In this document: positions 10,538 to 23,699 of the stretch, piece after piece | Layout of the letters: each line of letters starts with the position of its first letter | Numbering within the stretch: the first letter of the stretch is position 1 | DNA from: Beta vulgaris subsp. vulgaris | Lineage: Eukaryota > Streptophyta > Magnoliopsida > Caryophyllales > Amaranthaceae | Assembly (NCBI RefSeq): GCF_026745355.1 | Contig: NC_079206.1 | Span: forward strand, 4,671,044 to 4,735,043 | Direction: 5' to 3' | Length of the DNA stretch: 64,000 nucleotides | Notes under the pieces: model-generated | Seen by the model: the letters and a program-made list of their open reading frames with translations, nothing else | Databases searched by the model: none | Told to the model about the DNA's origin: nothing | Program-made: the position numbers and the translations under genes

Positions 10538-13400
10538 ATATGGTCTTTAAGGTCTATAGCATCTTTTTTGTATTGCGAAGACAAAATCTTAAAAACGAAT
10601 AGTATTGATCATAAGTCTTCATTACTTAATCTATAATCTTTTTCATGCAAAGTATTGTTACATTGTCAGGTATTGACCTCTTAGATTATTTGACCCTACT
10701 TAAATTTTGATTTTTTTTATTTTTTTTATTAAGAAAACCAATTATGTAGTATCTACTCTAGAAAAAATGACCACTTCATCTCACTAAAATATGTAAAATT
10801 TATTTTGAAACCACTATTATCAACACCAAATCTGTGGACGAACTGAGTATATGACCTAATAATTCAACCCTTGCATACAATAATCATGAAATCATCACTT
10901 GCATTAAATTAGTGATTGGCTTTTGGTCAGCTCCTTTTTTTTTCTTTTGTCAAAAGGGGGATCCATCTCTATGGCATTCGAGTACAAGATACTTCTTTCA
11001 TGTCAATATTTAAAACATTGTAGTCACTATGTGCATATTAAATATTTACCTAACTTCTTCACTTCAAAAAAATAAATTTACTTTAGTTAAATTTGTATTG
11101 CTTATAAAAATCAACTTTAAAAATATACTTTTTTCGTTCTGTTTTAAAAGAAAACGTACGATCTTAATATGAGGATGTATGAGAGGAAAAAGAAAAAGAT
11201 GAGGAGAAACATATAGAAAAGTGAATACTAAATAAAGTATTGTTTTATTCATTTTGAGATGATTTAAAATAATAAGTGTTTCATTTATTTTATAGCGGAG
11301 GAAATATATAGACCGTAGTTAAAAATTTTGAGCGAAAAATCAGCTAAAACTTAATGAAAAGCGTTGCAAGTTAAATTGGGCGATTCCAAACTTGAGTTTG
11401 TAGAGTCTCATTATTATTACCTCTATAGTAAGCATGATACACGTCTCGCTGGTTGTTATCACCTCTTGCTTAAGATTGTTGCATAATGTTTCACATAATA
11501 GCTTCATACATACATACCTATTAGAATAAAATCCAAGTAAAGCCAATAATTGAATGACATGTGCAATGCTCGGAAGTATATGGGTTTCTGTGATTCTTTG
11601 AAAGCAAGTGTTTGCCGACTTAAAGTTTCTAGTCAAAACACTACTAAATACTATTCCTAAATGTTAAGTTTAGACGTTGTCACTCGTAAAGTTTGATTTT
11701 GTTTGCATCTTCAATTCCATTATTCAACATTTCAACTACATTAAATACGACCCATGTTATGTTACCGTGTGCTCATCTAACCAAGATGAAGATGAGCAGG
11801 AACAGTAATGCGTCGAATATGGATTAATTGACCCGGCCACGTATGTTGTATTATATGTATTGTTAATTATTGTATTTCGTTTCACTTTTCTTTTTCGTCA
11901 AGTTACAAACACAAACATGAAAATATTATACAAGTCATAACAGGATGAGTTTGGTTTGTAAAAGATCGTCTATTTTTAAATTAAATTAAAATAATTTATA
12001 CATACATACTGGCCTCTTTTCGGAAACTCCGTTGTAAGAAGAATTTTCCTCTTGACTATCGCCTTTGAACAAGATACTCACCCGGAGATGAGACTATGAG
12101 AGACTCAACAAGAAAAGTCTTGTTTTTATTAATTGGAATATTTGTTTTTTCACTTATATCTAATAAAGTATATATAAAGGGAGATGGAGAATAAAAATAA
12201 GAGAGAAGGAGAGTTAATAAAAGAAAAGGTCTACTTTAGAGTTTACTTATGTATGAAATGAAAATGTACAAATTAAAGAAAAGTCTTTGTTCTGAAAATA
12301 ATACACGACTTTTTTTTTTTTATGGCAAGTTCTATCTAACTTTAGTCCTTATTCTATCCAACTTATTTTTAGTTTTTATGTAAGTTCAAATTAGCAAAAA
12401 TAAGTTGAAAAATAAATGGACACATCTTACTAATCTATCACATATCTTGTCGTGAATATGACCTATTAGGTAAAAAGAATAAGATTTCTCATATTATTTT
12501 ACGAGTCTTACGATTATACTTATCTTAGTATAATAGATTATTTTAGATCAATTGTTGATTGTTTCAAGCGGTTAGTTGTTCTATAATAGATGATGACTTT
12601 GTTCATTCCCAATAAAACCCATGAATCTATTAGAGAGAGTTGCATGCATTACATGTACACCATTGATTATGCAATACACCAATAATTATATGATCAAACT
12701 AATCAAGAGTACATTGTTCGTGCAAGTGTGCCATGTGTTTGACACCACATTGTCCTTTGTGCAAATTGGGGAAGGTCTTAATCAACTTCTTAAACGTTCG
12801 CATTCATGAACGTACAACCTCTAGTACTTTCAATCTACGTAAAATCTAAATCATATGGCACTAATTATAGTTTAGATGTAGGGAACAAATCCACCTTATA
12901 CTGGGTGTATAAACAAGGCCAATAATAATGTTTATTTGGTGTAGCGAATGACATATCATCATAGTATTCGATAATTGTTGTATTTTTGGAGTTAGACAAG
13001 TTTGGAGCAGAGAGTAGAAAAGAAAATGGAGGATTTTGAAAGTGGATAAAGACAGCATCATACATCGTGATATGACATAAATGTATCAAAGTAAAACGAG
13101 TGATGTATCCAACATATATCCTGTGTGCATGTATAATATGATTTGCAAATTGTTCCTAAATACTACTCCCAACTCCCAAATGCAGCTTTTGCGGTCTAAC
13201 CAACTAAGTTTGTAAGTCAGACTTCTCGATCTCAATCCTAAAGAACTTATAGAATCATAGTGCCAAACTTTTAGCATTAAACCAAACCTTGCTTGGTATA
13301 CAATTGGGTTCATAAATGGACCATATTTAAGGTATTACTTCTATGATACCGTACTTCTATTTTGTAACCATAGCTTGCTGGGTGCAGTTGTAGTAGGTTG
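10538..13400. other. Gene-poor AT-rich spacer
   Basis: No supported gene. A probable decayed MITE lies at 11124-11306: left end tactttttttcgttctg, right end gcggaggaaata, with weakly complementary arms such as GTTTTAAAAG / ATTTTAAATC. All ORFs here are short, AT-rich and without motifs. Confidence 0.45.
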
Positions 13401-13404
13401 TATG

Positions 13405-13560
13405 GGAGTGAGGGATAACCTAGTGGTTAGAGCTTCGTTTGCGGTTCCAAGTTGTCTTGGGATCGATTCTCACCCTTAGCAAGTTACGATCCCTTTTTTC
13501 CCCCCTAACTTGTCAATGTTTCTCCTTACCTTATTGAAAAAAGAATAAAGCAATAATTCA
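13405..13560 (+). mobile_element. tRNA-derived SINE-like element
   Basis: The head resembles a tRNA gene with Pol III boxes: A box taacctagtggttagagc near 13415 and B box gggatcgattctc near 13460. It continues through a pyrimidine-rich body to an A-rich tail (gaaaaaagaataaag near 13537-13552). The cloverleaf is not complete, so it is not a functional tRNA gene. Target duplications were not identified. Confidence 0.5.
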
Positions 13561-13920
13561 AACTACACTAATCTTAACGAACAAGAAATATTGATTTGAC
13601 CGGAAATCTTGGAAGTTGATTGAGCGAAGACAATGAACTTGAGTATATCTGAATAAGATTAAGATTGACCACTAGCATGTTTCAGCTTCGGAAATGATTA
13701 TATGCTTAAGGATATGAATTCAGTATGTATATATACTGATAAAAGGTATTTGAAGAGACATATGGAAATTGCTTAATTTCATTTATGTTTAACCTGAGTA
13801 TCCTTGTTTAAATGTCAACATTCATTTTGAATCCAATATATGCTATACATTATAACGTAAACTTGATTGTTTAAAATCTGACTCTCTATGCTTGAATTTC
13901 AATCTTATCCTAATAATTTA

Positions 13921-14478
13921 TACCTTCTCCGTTTCATAATACTCGCTACACTTTTCATTGTGAAAAGTTTCACATTACTTGATACACTTCTTTTTTGGGC
14001 AATAAACTCTCTCTATCTCTCTCCTCTCACATGTATCCCTTTTCTTTTTACTCTCTGCCTAGAAGTCCGTGAATTGAGAAATATACTCCCTCCGTCCCAT
14101 AATATAGTGCTTGCATTCCTCTTTGGATGTCCCAAAATGTTGTGCTTATTTTTTTTTTATCAATTTGTTTGGACTAAATTATCCTTCATTTCTACATAAA
14201 ACTTTCCAAAATACCCCTACTTTCTTTTAAAATGTGTGCCCCTATTTATTGTTTTACACCATTCCAAGGTAAATTTATTGCTCTTTCATTTTAGTTTAAA
14301 GGAAAAAGAAGAAAAAAACTAGTTCCAAGACAAAAACACCCAATAAACATTTACTTAGATATATATTTTTGTGAAATCCTAAAACTCTTTCCATTTTCTT
14401 AATTCTTGTAAAAAATGAGAAGTGAGCACTATATTATGTGACGGATGGAGTAGCAAGTAATTTGAAACAGAGAAAGTA
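13921..14478. mobile_element. Outer MITE, split by a second MITE
   Basis: The left end TACCTTCTCCGTTTCATAAT and the right end (reverse complement TACTTTCTCTGTTTCAAATT) match over about 29 bp, including CTCGCTAC / CTTGCTAC. The arms are separated by another MITE at 14084-14452, leaving an original element of about 190 bp. Stowaway-like, by its terminal sequence and TA-flanked ends. Confidence 0.75.
14084..14452. mobile_element. Stowaway-like MITE inserted in another MITE
   Basis: Ends are CTCCCTCCGTCCCATAATAT and, reverse complemented, CTCCATCCGTCACATAATAT, both continuing with AGTGC. TA duplications sit at 14084-14085 and 14451-14452. The insertion lies inside the 3' terminal repeat of the outer MITE, so it is the younger event. 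Confidence 0.85.
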
Positions 14479-14879
14479 CATGTTTTTCCGAAATTGAGTA
14501 TATATGTACTGAGACTGAATGTCCAATAACTAAAACTCGATGAACTGTCTTAAAGTTCCATACTACTACATAATGGATGTTTTCTAGTAATCTCTTTTAG
14601 CGTCTTTTGTGAGGCAGCTATGAACTTCTCATTTTCCCCCCCTACATTGCCACACACAGCAAGAAAACAAGTATCCAAAATAAATAGTTCCAGCTCATGT
14701 ATTTCACATCCTGCTCAACCAAAATTGTTGAAATTCCTGACATAGCACAACCGATAGCAGAATTCTAGGGAACAAGCCAAAAAAGAGAAATAGACATTGA
14801 GAAGGAAGGCTGGCTAGTATCCTACATATCAATATATCACAATCTAAAGCAGAATACAGGAATAATCTCTTTTCGTGTC

Positions 14880-16369
<1,490 letters not shown>

Positions 16370-16634
16370 AGTTACTTCACGTGCTAGTCCACAATTCTTA
16401 CCTGGACATTTCAAGGTATTTCTTGATTATATAATTGATTATAAACTAAACATATGGGCCAAAAAATGCCAACTATATGGATAGATATTCAGAGAGGTGA
16501 CAAAACCTTATACTTCTCAATGCTAAAGCGATGAATCAATAAAAGATGGACATCCCATACTCATTCACAAACACATAATATGAGTGATATCACACGTCCG
16601 TTTACTACATACTAGTTTGTTATTTCACCTATGG

Positions 16635-16795
16635 GGGGGTAGAGGGGTTGCTCTAGCTTAACCAAAAGTCTTAGGTTCAAGCTCATAATACGCAGTGGCA
16701 CTTGTTGGGAGAGCTTTGCTCCCAGCTGAGCGCGCCTGACCCTGTCTCGGCTTGAATCCAACTCTATTAGGCTCTAGATTAATGGATGGTTCCTA
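16635..16795 (+). mobile_element. SINE-like fragment
   Basis: It contains a B-box-like gtcttaggttcaagctc near 16668 followed by a GC-richer segment (gctcccagctgagcgcgcc), quite unlike the surrounding AT-rich DNA. The A box is weak and the ends are unclear. It could also be another tRNA-related repeat. Confidence 0.35.
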
Positions 16796-16799
16796 ACAC

Positions 16800-18480
16800 A
16801 AACTACAAAACAAGACACTTGTGCTCTACTTCCTCCGTTCTCTCTTAGTTGCAACGCTTTCTAATTTTGGGTATTTCAATTCAATTTAGTTGCAACTAGT
16901 GGCAGACTCATGAATTTCAATTTGTACAGACATAAAACAAACGCATAAAGTAGGAAATTTTTTTGCACAAATTGTTTAACACGCAAGAATTACAACCAGT
17001 ATATCCAAAATATGCCGTCGTACAAGCCAAATAAATATGCAGTCTCACATCTTTCCCCTATTGTACAATTTAACTTAGCCCTTGCAGTGGTGTATCCAGG
17101 ATTTCACCCACGTGGGTTCGAAATTAACGAGACATTAAACAAAAAAAAAGACCAATTTAAATTGCTTAAAAATAAAATACATCAATTCAAGTTCGGAATT
17201 ACAACCGATAAATACGAGAATAATTTCGTAAATTACAAGAAAAAAAAACTAAAAAATCATTCTACGAGTTTACATATTTTGAAAGCATTCTTATACATCA
17301 TCATCACTAACTCGAGCAAAAAGATCTCTCTCAAGAAAGGTGACTACTATCATTCAATAATTGATTTCTTCACATAAGTCATTGAAAAAAACACTCTTTC
17401 ATCCTTCATTCACAAATTCAATTCAACATCACTAAATTGAATTTGACATCACTAAATTATACTCTAAATATCTAATTTCTAATGATGAATAATTCAATTC
17501 AACAAAGTTCTCTTCAATAACCAATAACAACACCCAAAATCCAAATTAAACTTCAATAACAACAACAAATTCACCCAACAAAGTTGAAACTTGAGAGTCT
17601 CAATTAATCTCATGGCAATGAGGCAATCAATAAGACAATAATTTCAATTCATTCAAGCATTCGATTAATTTAATTTGTAAATAACCATCTATCGAAGCAT
17701 TACTTGATTACTAATTACTAAATGAATAGGTAAATGAAAGTTTAAGCAAAGAGATTACAAATTAGTCAATTACCTAAGGAATGGCGGAATGCGAGCAGTG
17801 GTGACTGACGTGTGTGGTGTGCGAGCACTCAGGCGAGTTGACAAGTTCTAAACCCTAGGTTTTGTGAGAACTGAGAATTGAGAAGAGAGAATTGGGGAAA
17901 GTCGGGGAAATAAAATCAGATTTCCTATATGCTAAATCCCTAAAATAAAAATCAAATAAATATATAACATGGCAATTAAAACAAAACATAAAGCCATACA
18001 CATTTAACACAAACCAAGTGAAAAAAATTGAAAAATTAAAATCTTGCCCTAAATTGCTAAATCCCTAAAAACTAATTTTGACTTCAATTTCAATAATCCC
18101 CTAACTAATGAATAATCTGAAAATTTTACATGTAATATTCAAGTAACCTAAGCATGAAAGTATGGAAATTGAAAAACACAGAATAATAAACCTAAAATAA
18201 AACTTACTTACTGTCAACTGACCGAAGTGATGAAGGCGTGAAGCCGTGACCGCGTAAGGCTGTGGCGAGCTGGCGACTGGTGGGCGACCGGGCGGCGATC
18301 GGCGATGGCAGAGAGACAGAGAGGGGAGCGTGAAGTTTGGAAATTTAGAGAGGGAGAAAGAGTGTCTTTCGTCTTTCCTATGTTTATCGTTTTTTTTTTT
18401 TATTGTTTGTTTTTTCATCTACTTAGTCTTAGTTGGGTCCACTGTCCACTGGTTGCAAGTTGCAACATTGCTAAGTCCTG
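16800..18480. other. Non-coding repeat-derived stretch
   Basis: No supported gene. Near 16833 is one end of a CTTCCTCCGTTCTCTC-type MITE. At 17084 the motif cagtggtgtatccaggattt resembles ends of common plant hAT-like repeats. The 18220-18350 segment is locally GC-rich (gggcgaccgggcggcgatcg), so frames crossing it look protein-like by composition only. Confidence 0.4.
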
Positions 18481-18489
18481 TTTTTTTTT

Positions 18490-18990
18490 AATTTATTTTT
18501 ATTTTTGGCTGAACTAAAATTAAATTTACTTGACTAAATTGAAATTAACTAAATTTAAATGAAATTAAATTAATTAAATTAAATACATCAAACTGAAATT
18601 TACTAAATTAAATTGAAATTAATTGAACTGAACTGAAATTAACTGAATTGTATATTTAAATTTCTAAAATAATAATAATGATTATAATCAATAAGTATTA
18701 ACATAATATTATCAATTATTATTATTATTTACTATTATTATTATTATTAAAAATATTATTAGTAATAATAATAGTAGTAATAATATCATCAACAACAACA
18801 ACAACAACAGTAGTAATAATAATAAAAAATAATGACTATATAAATATAAAAAAGTAAAAAATTATATAATAACAATATTAATAGTAATATTGAAAATAAA
18901 AATAATAATAATAATTGAAATATTAGATAAGATTGAACTGAAATGAATTGAACTGAAATTAACTGAACTGAAATTAACTCAAAATAAGTT
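18490..18990. repeat. AT-rich minisatellite plus AAT microsatellite
   Basis: Degenerate repeats of a gaactgaaattaact-like unit (18525-18655 and 18915-18980) flank a block of ATT/AAT, AAC and TAG trinucleotide repeats (about 18665-18905). The same unit on both sides suggests one minisatellite in which a microsatellite expanded. Confidence 0.75.
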
Positions 18991-19087
18991 CAAAAGAATA
19001 GGACCTAATTTTGTAAAAACTTATATGAACCTGGTTCACACACTTAATTAGTACATACTACATACACACGTTTGTGGATGAAAACCA

Positions 19088-20838
19088 TGATAAGTACATA
19101 TTCCAACATCATTTAGTTTCATATTATGGTGCATTTTCATGTAGCATTAGAGCATTTACATTGCATTTATGCATATTTAGGTCACTTTTTATAAGCTACA
19201 ATGCTTTCATAGGTTGTTTGATGTTTTGATGTAATTTCAGGTACTTTGGACTCCTTTTTAATGACATGATGATTAAGGCACTTGTATTACCATCAAAATA
19301 ATATATCATGTGCTCAAAACATAATGGAATTGAAGAAGATACAAAGGACTTCATGCACTTGTACAAAATATGACACCTCTGCACCATTATACCAATAACT
19401 TTTGATAAAAAATGGTAATGTGGTGATTCCAATTGGGTTGGAAACTAGACTTGAAGAGCTTTCCAACGATATAGTATACTCCCTCCGTCCCATAATATAG
19501 TTCTTGTTTCTTTTTTACACAGTCTCCAAGACGTAACTTTGACCATTAATATCTTCAATTCCGTACAAAAAAAATATAAAAAGTTGATATTATGAAACTA
19601 CACATTGAGACGAATCTAACAAAATCCCACATGAATATGTTTTTTTATATATACAAATGAGAATATTCGGTCCGATATTTTAAAGTTTGACCCACCAAAA
19701 ATGGAGTAGGCATTATATTTTGGGATAGAGGGAGTATGTGCCAAACGGATCTCCGTATCAAAAGTTATATCTGTTCGAAGTTGAGTTGGGGAATTTGACG
19801 ATTACAGGAAAACACGTCCATGTCACTCTGATTTCTTCAAAGCAATAACTTATTTTTGTATATTACATTTTATGATTACAGGTCAACACACCCGAGTCAT
19901 TATTGACACGTCCGTGTTGGTCTGCTCCATGACACGTTTTGCGATGTTAGTTTTATTATTTTAGGATATTATAAATACTCTTTTGTTTGTTTAATGATGG
20001 GAGATAATCGATGGTATACACTTTTTTAGGGTTTTTAGAGAGAAGTTAGAGAGAGAAACTTGTAGATCTTCATTGTTCTCCAAGACTCTACCTTTCTTCC
20101 ATTAATTTAAGTATTTATTTTCATCTTCTTTTCTCTTTGTTTTCTAGTATGAACTTTAACTATTATTCTCTAGTTTATTTATCTATTTCATTATGCTTGA
20201 GTAGTTCTTTTATCTATGGTTAAGTTGAACCCTAGTATGAATTAAACCATGATTATTTTTTAAAATCTCCAAATTAGTTGTTTATTTGTTCTTACTTAAT
20301 TGATTGTGCATACTCCAATACTAGATTAGGGATAACTAGTATTGCTCTAATTCCATTGTTCTGATCACAATGGGAGTTGGATTTTGACGGATTTGGGTAT
20401 TTCAATTAAGGACATGAAGTTCTCCATGGGAGTAGGTAGAACGGATTGTTAGGAAGTTAGAGTGTCACGTTTAATGTCTTTAATTTGCATGATTCCACAG
20501 GAGTAGGTTTAAGTGCTTATTAAGAAAGCCATAAATACTCAGGAGAGGTTTATGGTACTTTATAGGGTGAACTTTTTCTTTTGAACATTTAATTGATTAG
20601 TTTGGGGTAGGAATTATTTTGTATTAGTTCATGCTAGTGGAGATACTTAACTGTAGAATATTTTATTTATATATTGATTAGTATAGTTCATTCAACCATT
20701 ATTAATATTAATATCCTTTAGTCTTACGAAGGGCTAATCATAAAACAACTTTTTCTTTGTGGGATGACTTACTCTACTATATAGACTATCGTTAGGAGGA
20801 TTAGTTAGGTTATTTATTTTTGTTAGGTGCGCGACACA
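19088..20838 (+). mobile_element. Probable Ty3/gypsy (Tat/Ogre-like) solo LTR or LTR fragment
   Basis: The sequence runs from TGATAAGTACAT to a terminal gttaggtgcgcgacaca. Within it, ttccaacgatatag / tgtgccaaacggatctccg and the closing tttgtgggatgacttac resemble LTR/leader sequences of large plant gypsy elements, from memory of that class. There is no gag-pol on either side. I could not match flanking target duplications, so the borders are approximate and solo-LTR status is inferred. A MITE interrupts it at 19477-19736. Confidence 0.45.
19477..19736. mobile_element. Stowaway-like MITE in the gypsy-like LTR
   Basis: TIRs are CTCCCTCCGTCCCATAATAT and, reverse complemented, CTCCCTCTATCCCAAAATAT, with TA at both borders (19477-19478, 19735-19736). 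Removing it restores a continuous gatatagTAtgtgccaaacgg. Confidence 0.85.
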
Positions 20839-20884
20839 TGTTCATTTGACTATCAAACCATACGCACGCCAAATATGAAGAACT

Positions 20885-21070
20885 AGATTATGAACATTTT
20901 GACTAATACAAATGAACATGTACCAACAAAGATGCACATATGTTCATTTGGCTTGTTAGTCATGTACTTATGTTCATTTGACTTGGTATCCATATATATT
21001 TGGCTTATTAGCCATGTACATGTGTGCGCACCATGCTTTATGTACAAGTGTGCGCACCATCTAGGATTTG
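20885..21070 (+). repeat. Short interspersed repeats around atgttcatttg
   Basis: Several degenerate copies of atgttcatttggcttgttag and its relatives occur in under 200 bp, together with a doubled gtgtgcgcaccat at about 21022 and 21048. No gene is supported here; the overlapping frame is a by-product of the repeats. Confidence 0.5.
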
Positions 21071-21533
21071 GATTCAGGCTAAATCATGTGCTTTATGGAA
21101 AAAAAAGGATCACTATATTAAAAAAACTAGATAATAATAAAGATGAGTAGATATAGATTGTAAAGGTTGATTATGTAAAAGAAAATGTTACTATGTCACA
21201 AAGTGAAAATTTCATTGTGATAAATCAATGTAAGAATAAGTGAGTACATTGAAAAAAACGGTCACTATGGTAGATAGTAACGTGTAAACTAAGATTTTAA
21301 AAAGTTACTATATAAAAAAGGGTTATTATATTAATTAAGTGAATTTGGTATACAATAATATTAATATGGACTAGGTTTATACAAGACTAACTCATTTTAA
21401 ATATCCTCTAGTTATCTCTATTCTGATACCTTAAGATATTAGTTTTTTTGAAGTGAAGGGGTGAACCTTTAAATTTGATAGGGAATGGGATTTACAAATT
21501 GAAACTCTTTCTATTTCCTTAATTTTTCTACAT

Positions 21534-21743
21534 TTAATTTGCTCGGGAAAACATCATACGTGTAGATGGTCTTCTTTTGTCCACAAAGATGACCTTTTCA
21601 AGGTTTTGCTTGTGAGAAGGAGGTCCAGCATACCTCGAACTCTCCAGAGTTTCTTCCTCCATATGTTTCTCATCCATTTTGACTATATCTTCTCCTCCAC
21701 TGGTGTTTTCTGAAGAGAAATGATTTAACTTCATCCTGAACAT
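21534..21743 (-). other. Short ORF or exon-like fragment of unknown origin
   Basis: 69 codons, polar and acidic (GGEDIVKMDEKHMEEETLES), preceded on the minus strand by an acceptor-like ttcag. It is better composed than its AT-rich neighbours, but there are no recognised motifs and no partner exons. It could be a fragment of a captured gene. Confidence 0.2.
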
Positions 21744-21788
21744 TCAAATTCATCACATGAAGTTCAGGGGTTAGTACGCCTAAATACA

Positions 21789-21823
21789 TACTCCCTACTC
21801 CCTACTCCCTACTCCCTACTCCC
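21789..21823 (+). repeat. Five tandem copies of TACTCCC
   Basis: A perfect heptamer tandem array whose fifth copy is the TA target plus the first five bases of the following MITE terminus. The array is therefore made of the element's own end sequence. Confidence 0.9.
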
Positions 21824-22870
21824 TCCGTCCCATTTTATAGTTCCCGTTTATTTTAGGCACGAGAATTGAAAAATAATGATTATTATATACTTGTATTAAG
21901 AGTTGTTTTTTTTTTGAAATTATTGTCATAAAAAAATGAAAAAGAATGAGAACATCATACAATTAGTAGATCCTGGACCAAGGTGTAGGATGAGCATCCT
22001 ACACCAGCTCCAAAATGCAAGGCAAGAAGAATGAAACGCACCATTCAACATGCAAAAAAGTAATTGATTTGACAGCTAATGTACATTTTCATTACATCCA
22101 GTGTACATGTCGAAAAGTCAAAAAGTAACTGATTTGACAGTTACTGTTCACCATTTAATAACTGATTTTAACTGATTTGATGTCAACCGTCATCATTTGC
22201 CCCCATATATTGTTCACCACTTCTCTCTTTTCCACACTCAACCTCCTTGTACATTCTTGGCTTCGTGGTTGTTCATTAACAAAATCAAAATGTACAATGA
22301 CAACCCCCCAGCTGAAAGTAACCCAATTCTTGAAGCTGATGTCAAGTGAGTAATTTGCAATCTTTGTACACTAGTGGGTTGATGTTTGTTCACTAATGAA
22401 ATTCAATATGTACAATTACAGTACCATATCGAAATTCAATAAATCACAATGTACACTGATGGTCATTACTATTGTTCACCAAACCATATACATTTGTACA
22501 TTAAAAAAAATTGTTTTTCAGCAAATAAATGAGAGAGAAAGAAAGTGAAAGAGTGAGTGATGAGAGAGAAAGAGCTGATCCACTTTCAAAAACACTGTCA
22601 AAAGCCAGCCACATGGGCAAGGTGTAGGATGCTAATTTGCGAACATCATATGGGTGGGCATGTAAAAAAGGAGAGAGAGTAAAAAAATGTTTTTTGTACC
22701 CAACCAATGAGAGTTGAAAAATATTAAATGAGGGTGTAAAAAACCTATGTGAAAAGGTGGAGAGAGAAAATAAAAAGTGATGTTCAAAAATAAAAAAAAA
22801 AGAAATAGGAACAACATATTAGGACACCTAAAATAGAATAAGAGAACTATAAAATGGGACAGAATGAATA
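21817..22870. mobile_element. Stowaway-like element carrying an internal insertion
   Basis: Inverted ends of about 45 bp: CTCCCTCCGTCCCATTTTAT on the left and, reverse complemented, TTCATTCTGTCCCATTTTAT on the right, both continuing AGTTC and ending ATTTTAGG. At 1054 bp it is long for a MITE because a second TIR element occupies 21993-22633. Without that it would be about 400 bp. No transposase frame. Confidence 0.75.
21982..22633. mobile_element. Nested TIR element with AGCATCCTACACC ends
   Basis: A perfect 13-bp inverted pair: AGCATCCTACACC at 21993-22005 and GGTGTAGGATGCT at 22621-22633. The left end is preceded by GGTGTAGGATG (21982-21992), which pairs with it as an 11-bp hairpin with a 2-nt loop. 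The interior has duplicated aaaaagtaaNtgatttgaca segments and repeated gtaca/gttcac words but no coding frame. Superfamily undetermined. Confidence 0.55.
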
Positions 22871-22946
22871 GGATCTTGACCATTACACGTCTTAGCATTA
22901 TCTATAAACTCAAAAAAATACCCTCAAAACTTGAAATCTTCTAAAC

Positions 22947-22998
22947 GATGGCCTTATTTTTTTTATTTTTTTTTTATTTTTTTTTTTATTTTTTTTTT
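22947..22998 (+). repeat. T-rich low-complexity tract
   Basis: Runs of 7-10 T separated by single A, about 52 bp. It could be the reverse-strand poly(A) tail of a retroposon, but no attached body was recognised. Confidence 0.8.
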
Positions 22999-23128
22999 CA
23001 ACTACTTTTGTTGGCCCTTAAATCATCATAACCATTCTCCAATATTTTCTGAGTTTTAGGGGCCAACTTTCATAATTTTACTATAAATGTAAAAGAATGA
23101 TCACGTGAGATCTCATTCTGGAAATTTT

Positions 23129-23607
23129 AGACCTAATGAGTCCGGGTCGGGTGTGGGACTTGAAGAGCATGGGTCGGACCCAGGTTTGCATATGTTAGAT
23201 CCAGACCCAACCCGTAGGCCCATTTACATATTAGAATTCTTTTTTTTTTACTAAAGTCTAAGGTTTTATGAGTTGTGATTTTGTTAACTCGTTAGTGTTA
23301 TAACTCAATCAAAGACTTGTAACTTTGTAAGTTGTAGCATTTTAAGATTTTATTAGTTAATTTTTAAAATTTTGTTTAGATAATGCTTTAACCTCGGATG
23401 GATGACATATATTAGGGCGAAATTTTTTAATTACATATATTAAAAATTGTGATGAAAACCTAAAACTAAGGACCCCTTTAGGACAGGTAGACCCGCTAGA
23501 TCCAGCAGATTTGGGTGTGGGTCTGAAAAATCTAGACCCAACGGATCTGGGGTGGGTTTGAAAAAATAAACGGGTGTGGGTCGGCCCACTACATTGTCAT
23601 CCCTACA
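23129..23607. mobile_element. Degenerate hAT-like element
   Basis: The right end CATTGTCATCCCTA (reverse complement TAGGGATGACAATG) resembles the ends of the clear hAT MITE at 23736. The left end TAGACCTAATGAGTCCGGG is diverged. The flanks gaaatttt and caattttt are a weak 8-bp duplication. Interior edges are rich in GGGTCNGACCC-type words, as in other hAT MITEs here. Confidence 0.4.
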
Positions 23608-23699
23608 ATTTTTTATTATTACGTAATTAAATGTATCATAGTCAAGGTTGAATCATGCAAACTGCGAAAAGCAAATAGAGCAAACAATAAAGATGGATG

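Noticed and set aside
18101..18517. Frames rich in Ser, Pro and Arg near 18.1-18.5 kb
   Set aside because: Local GC-rich sequence between AT-rich repeats; no motif, no splice partners, and frames overlap on both strands.
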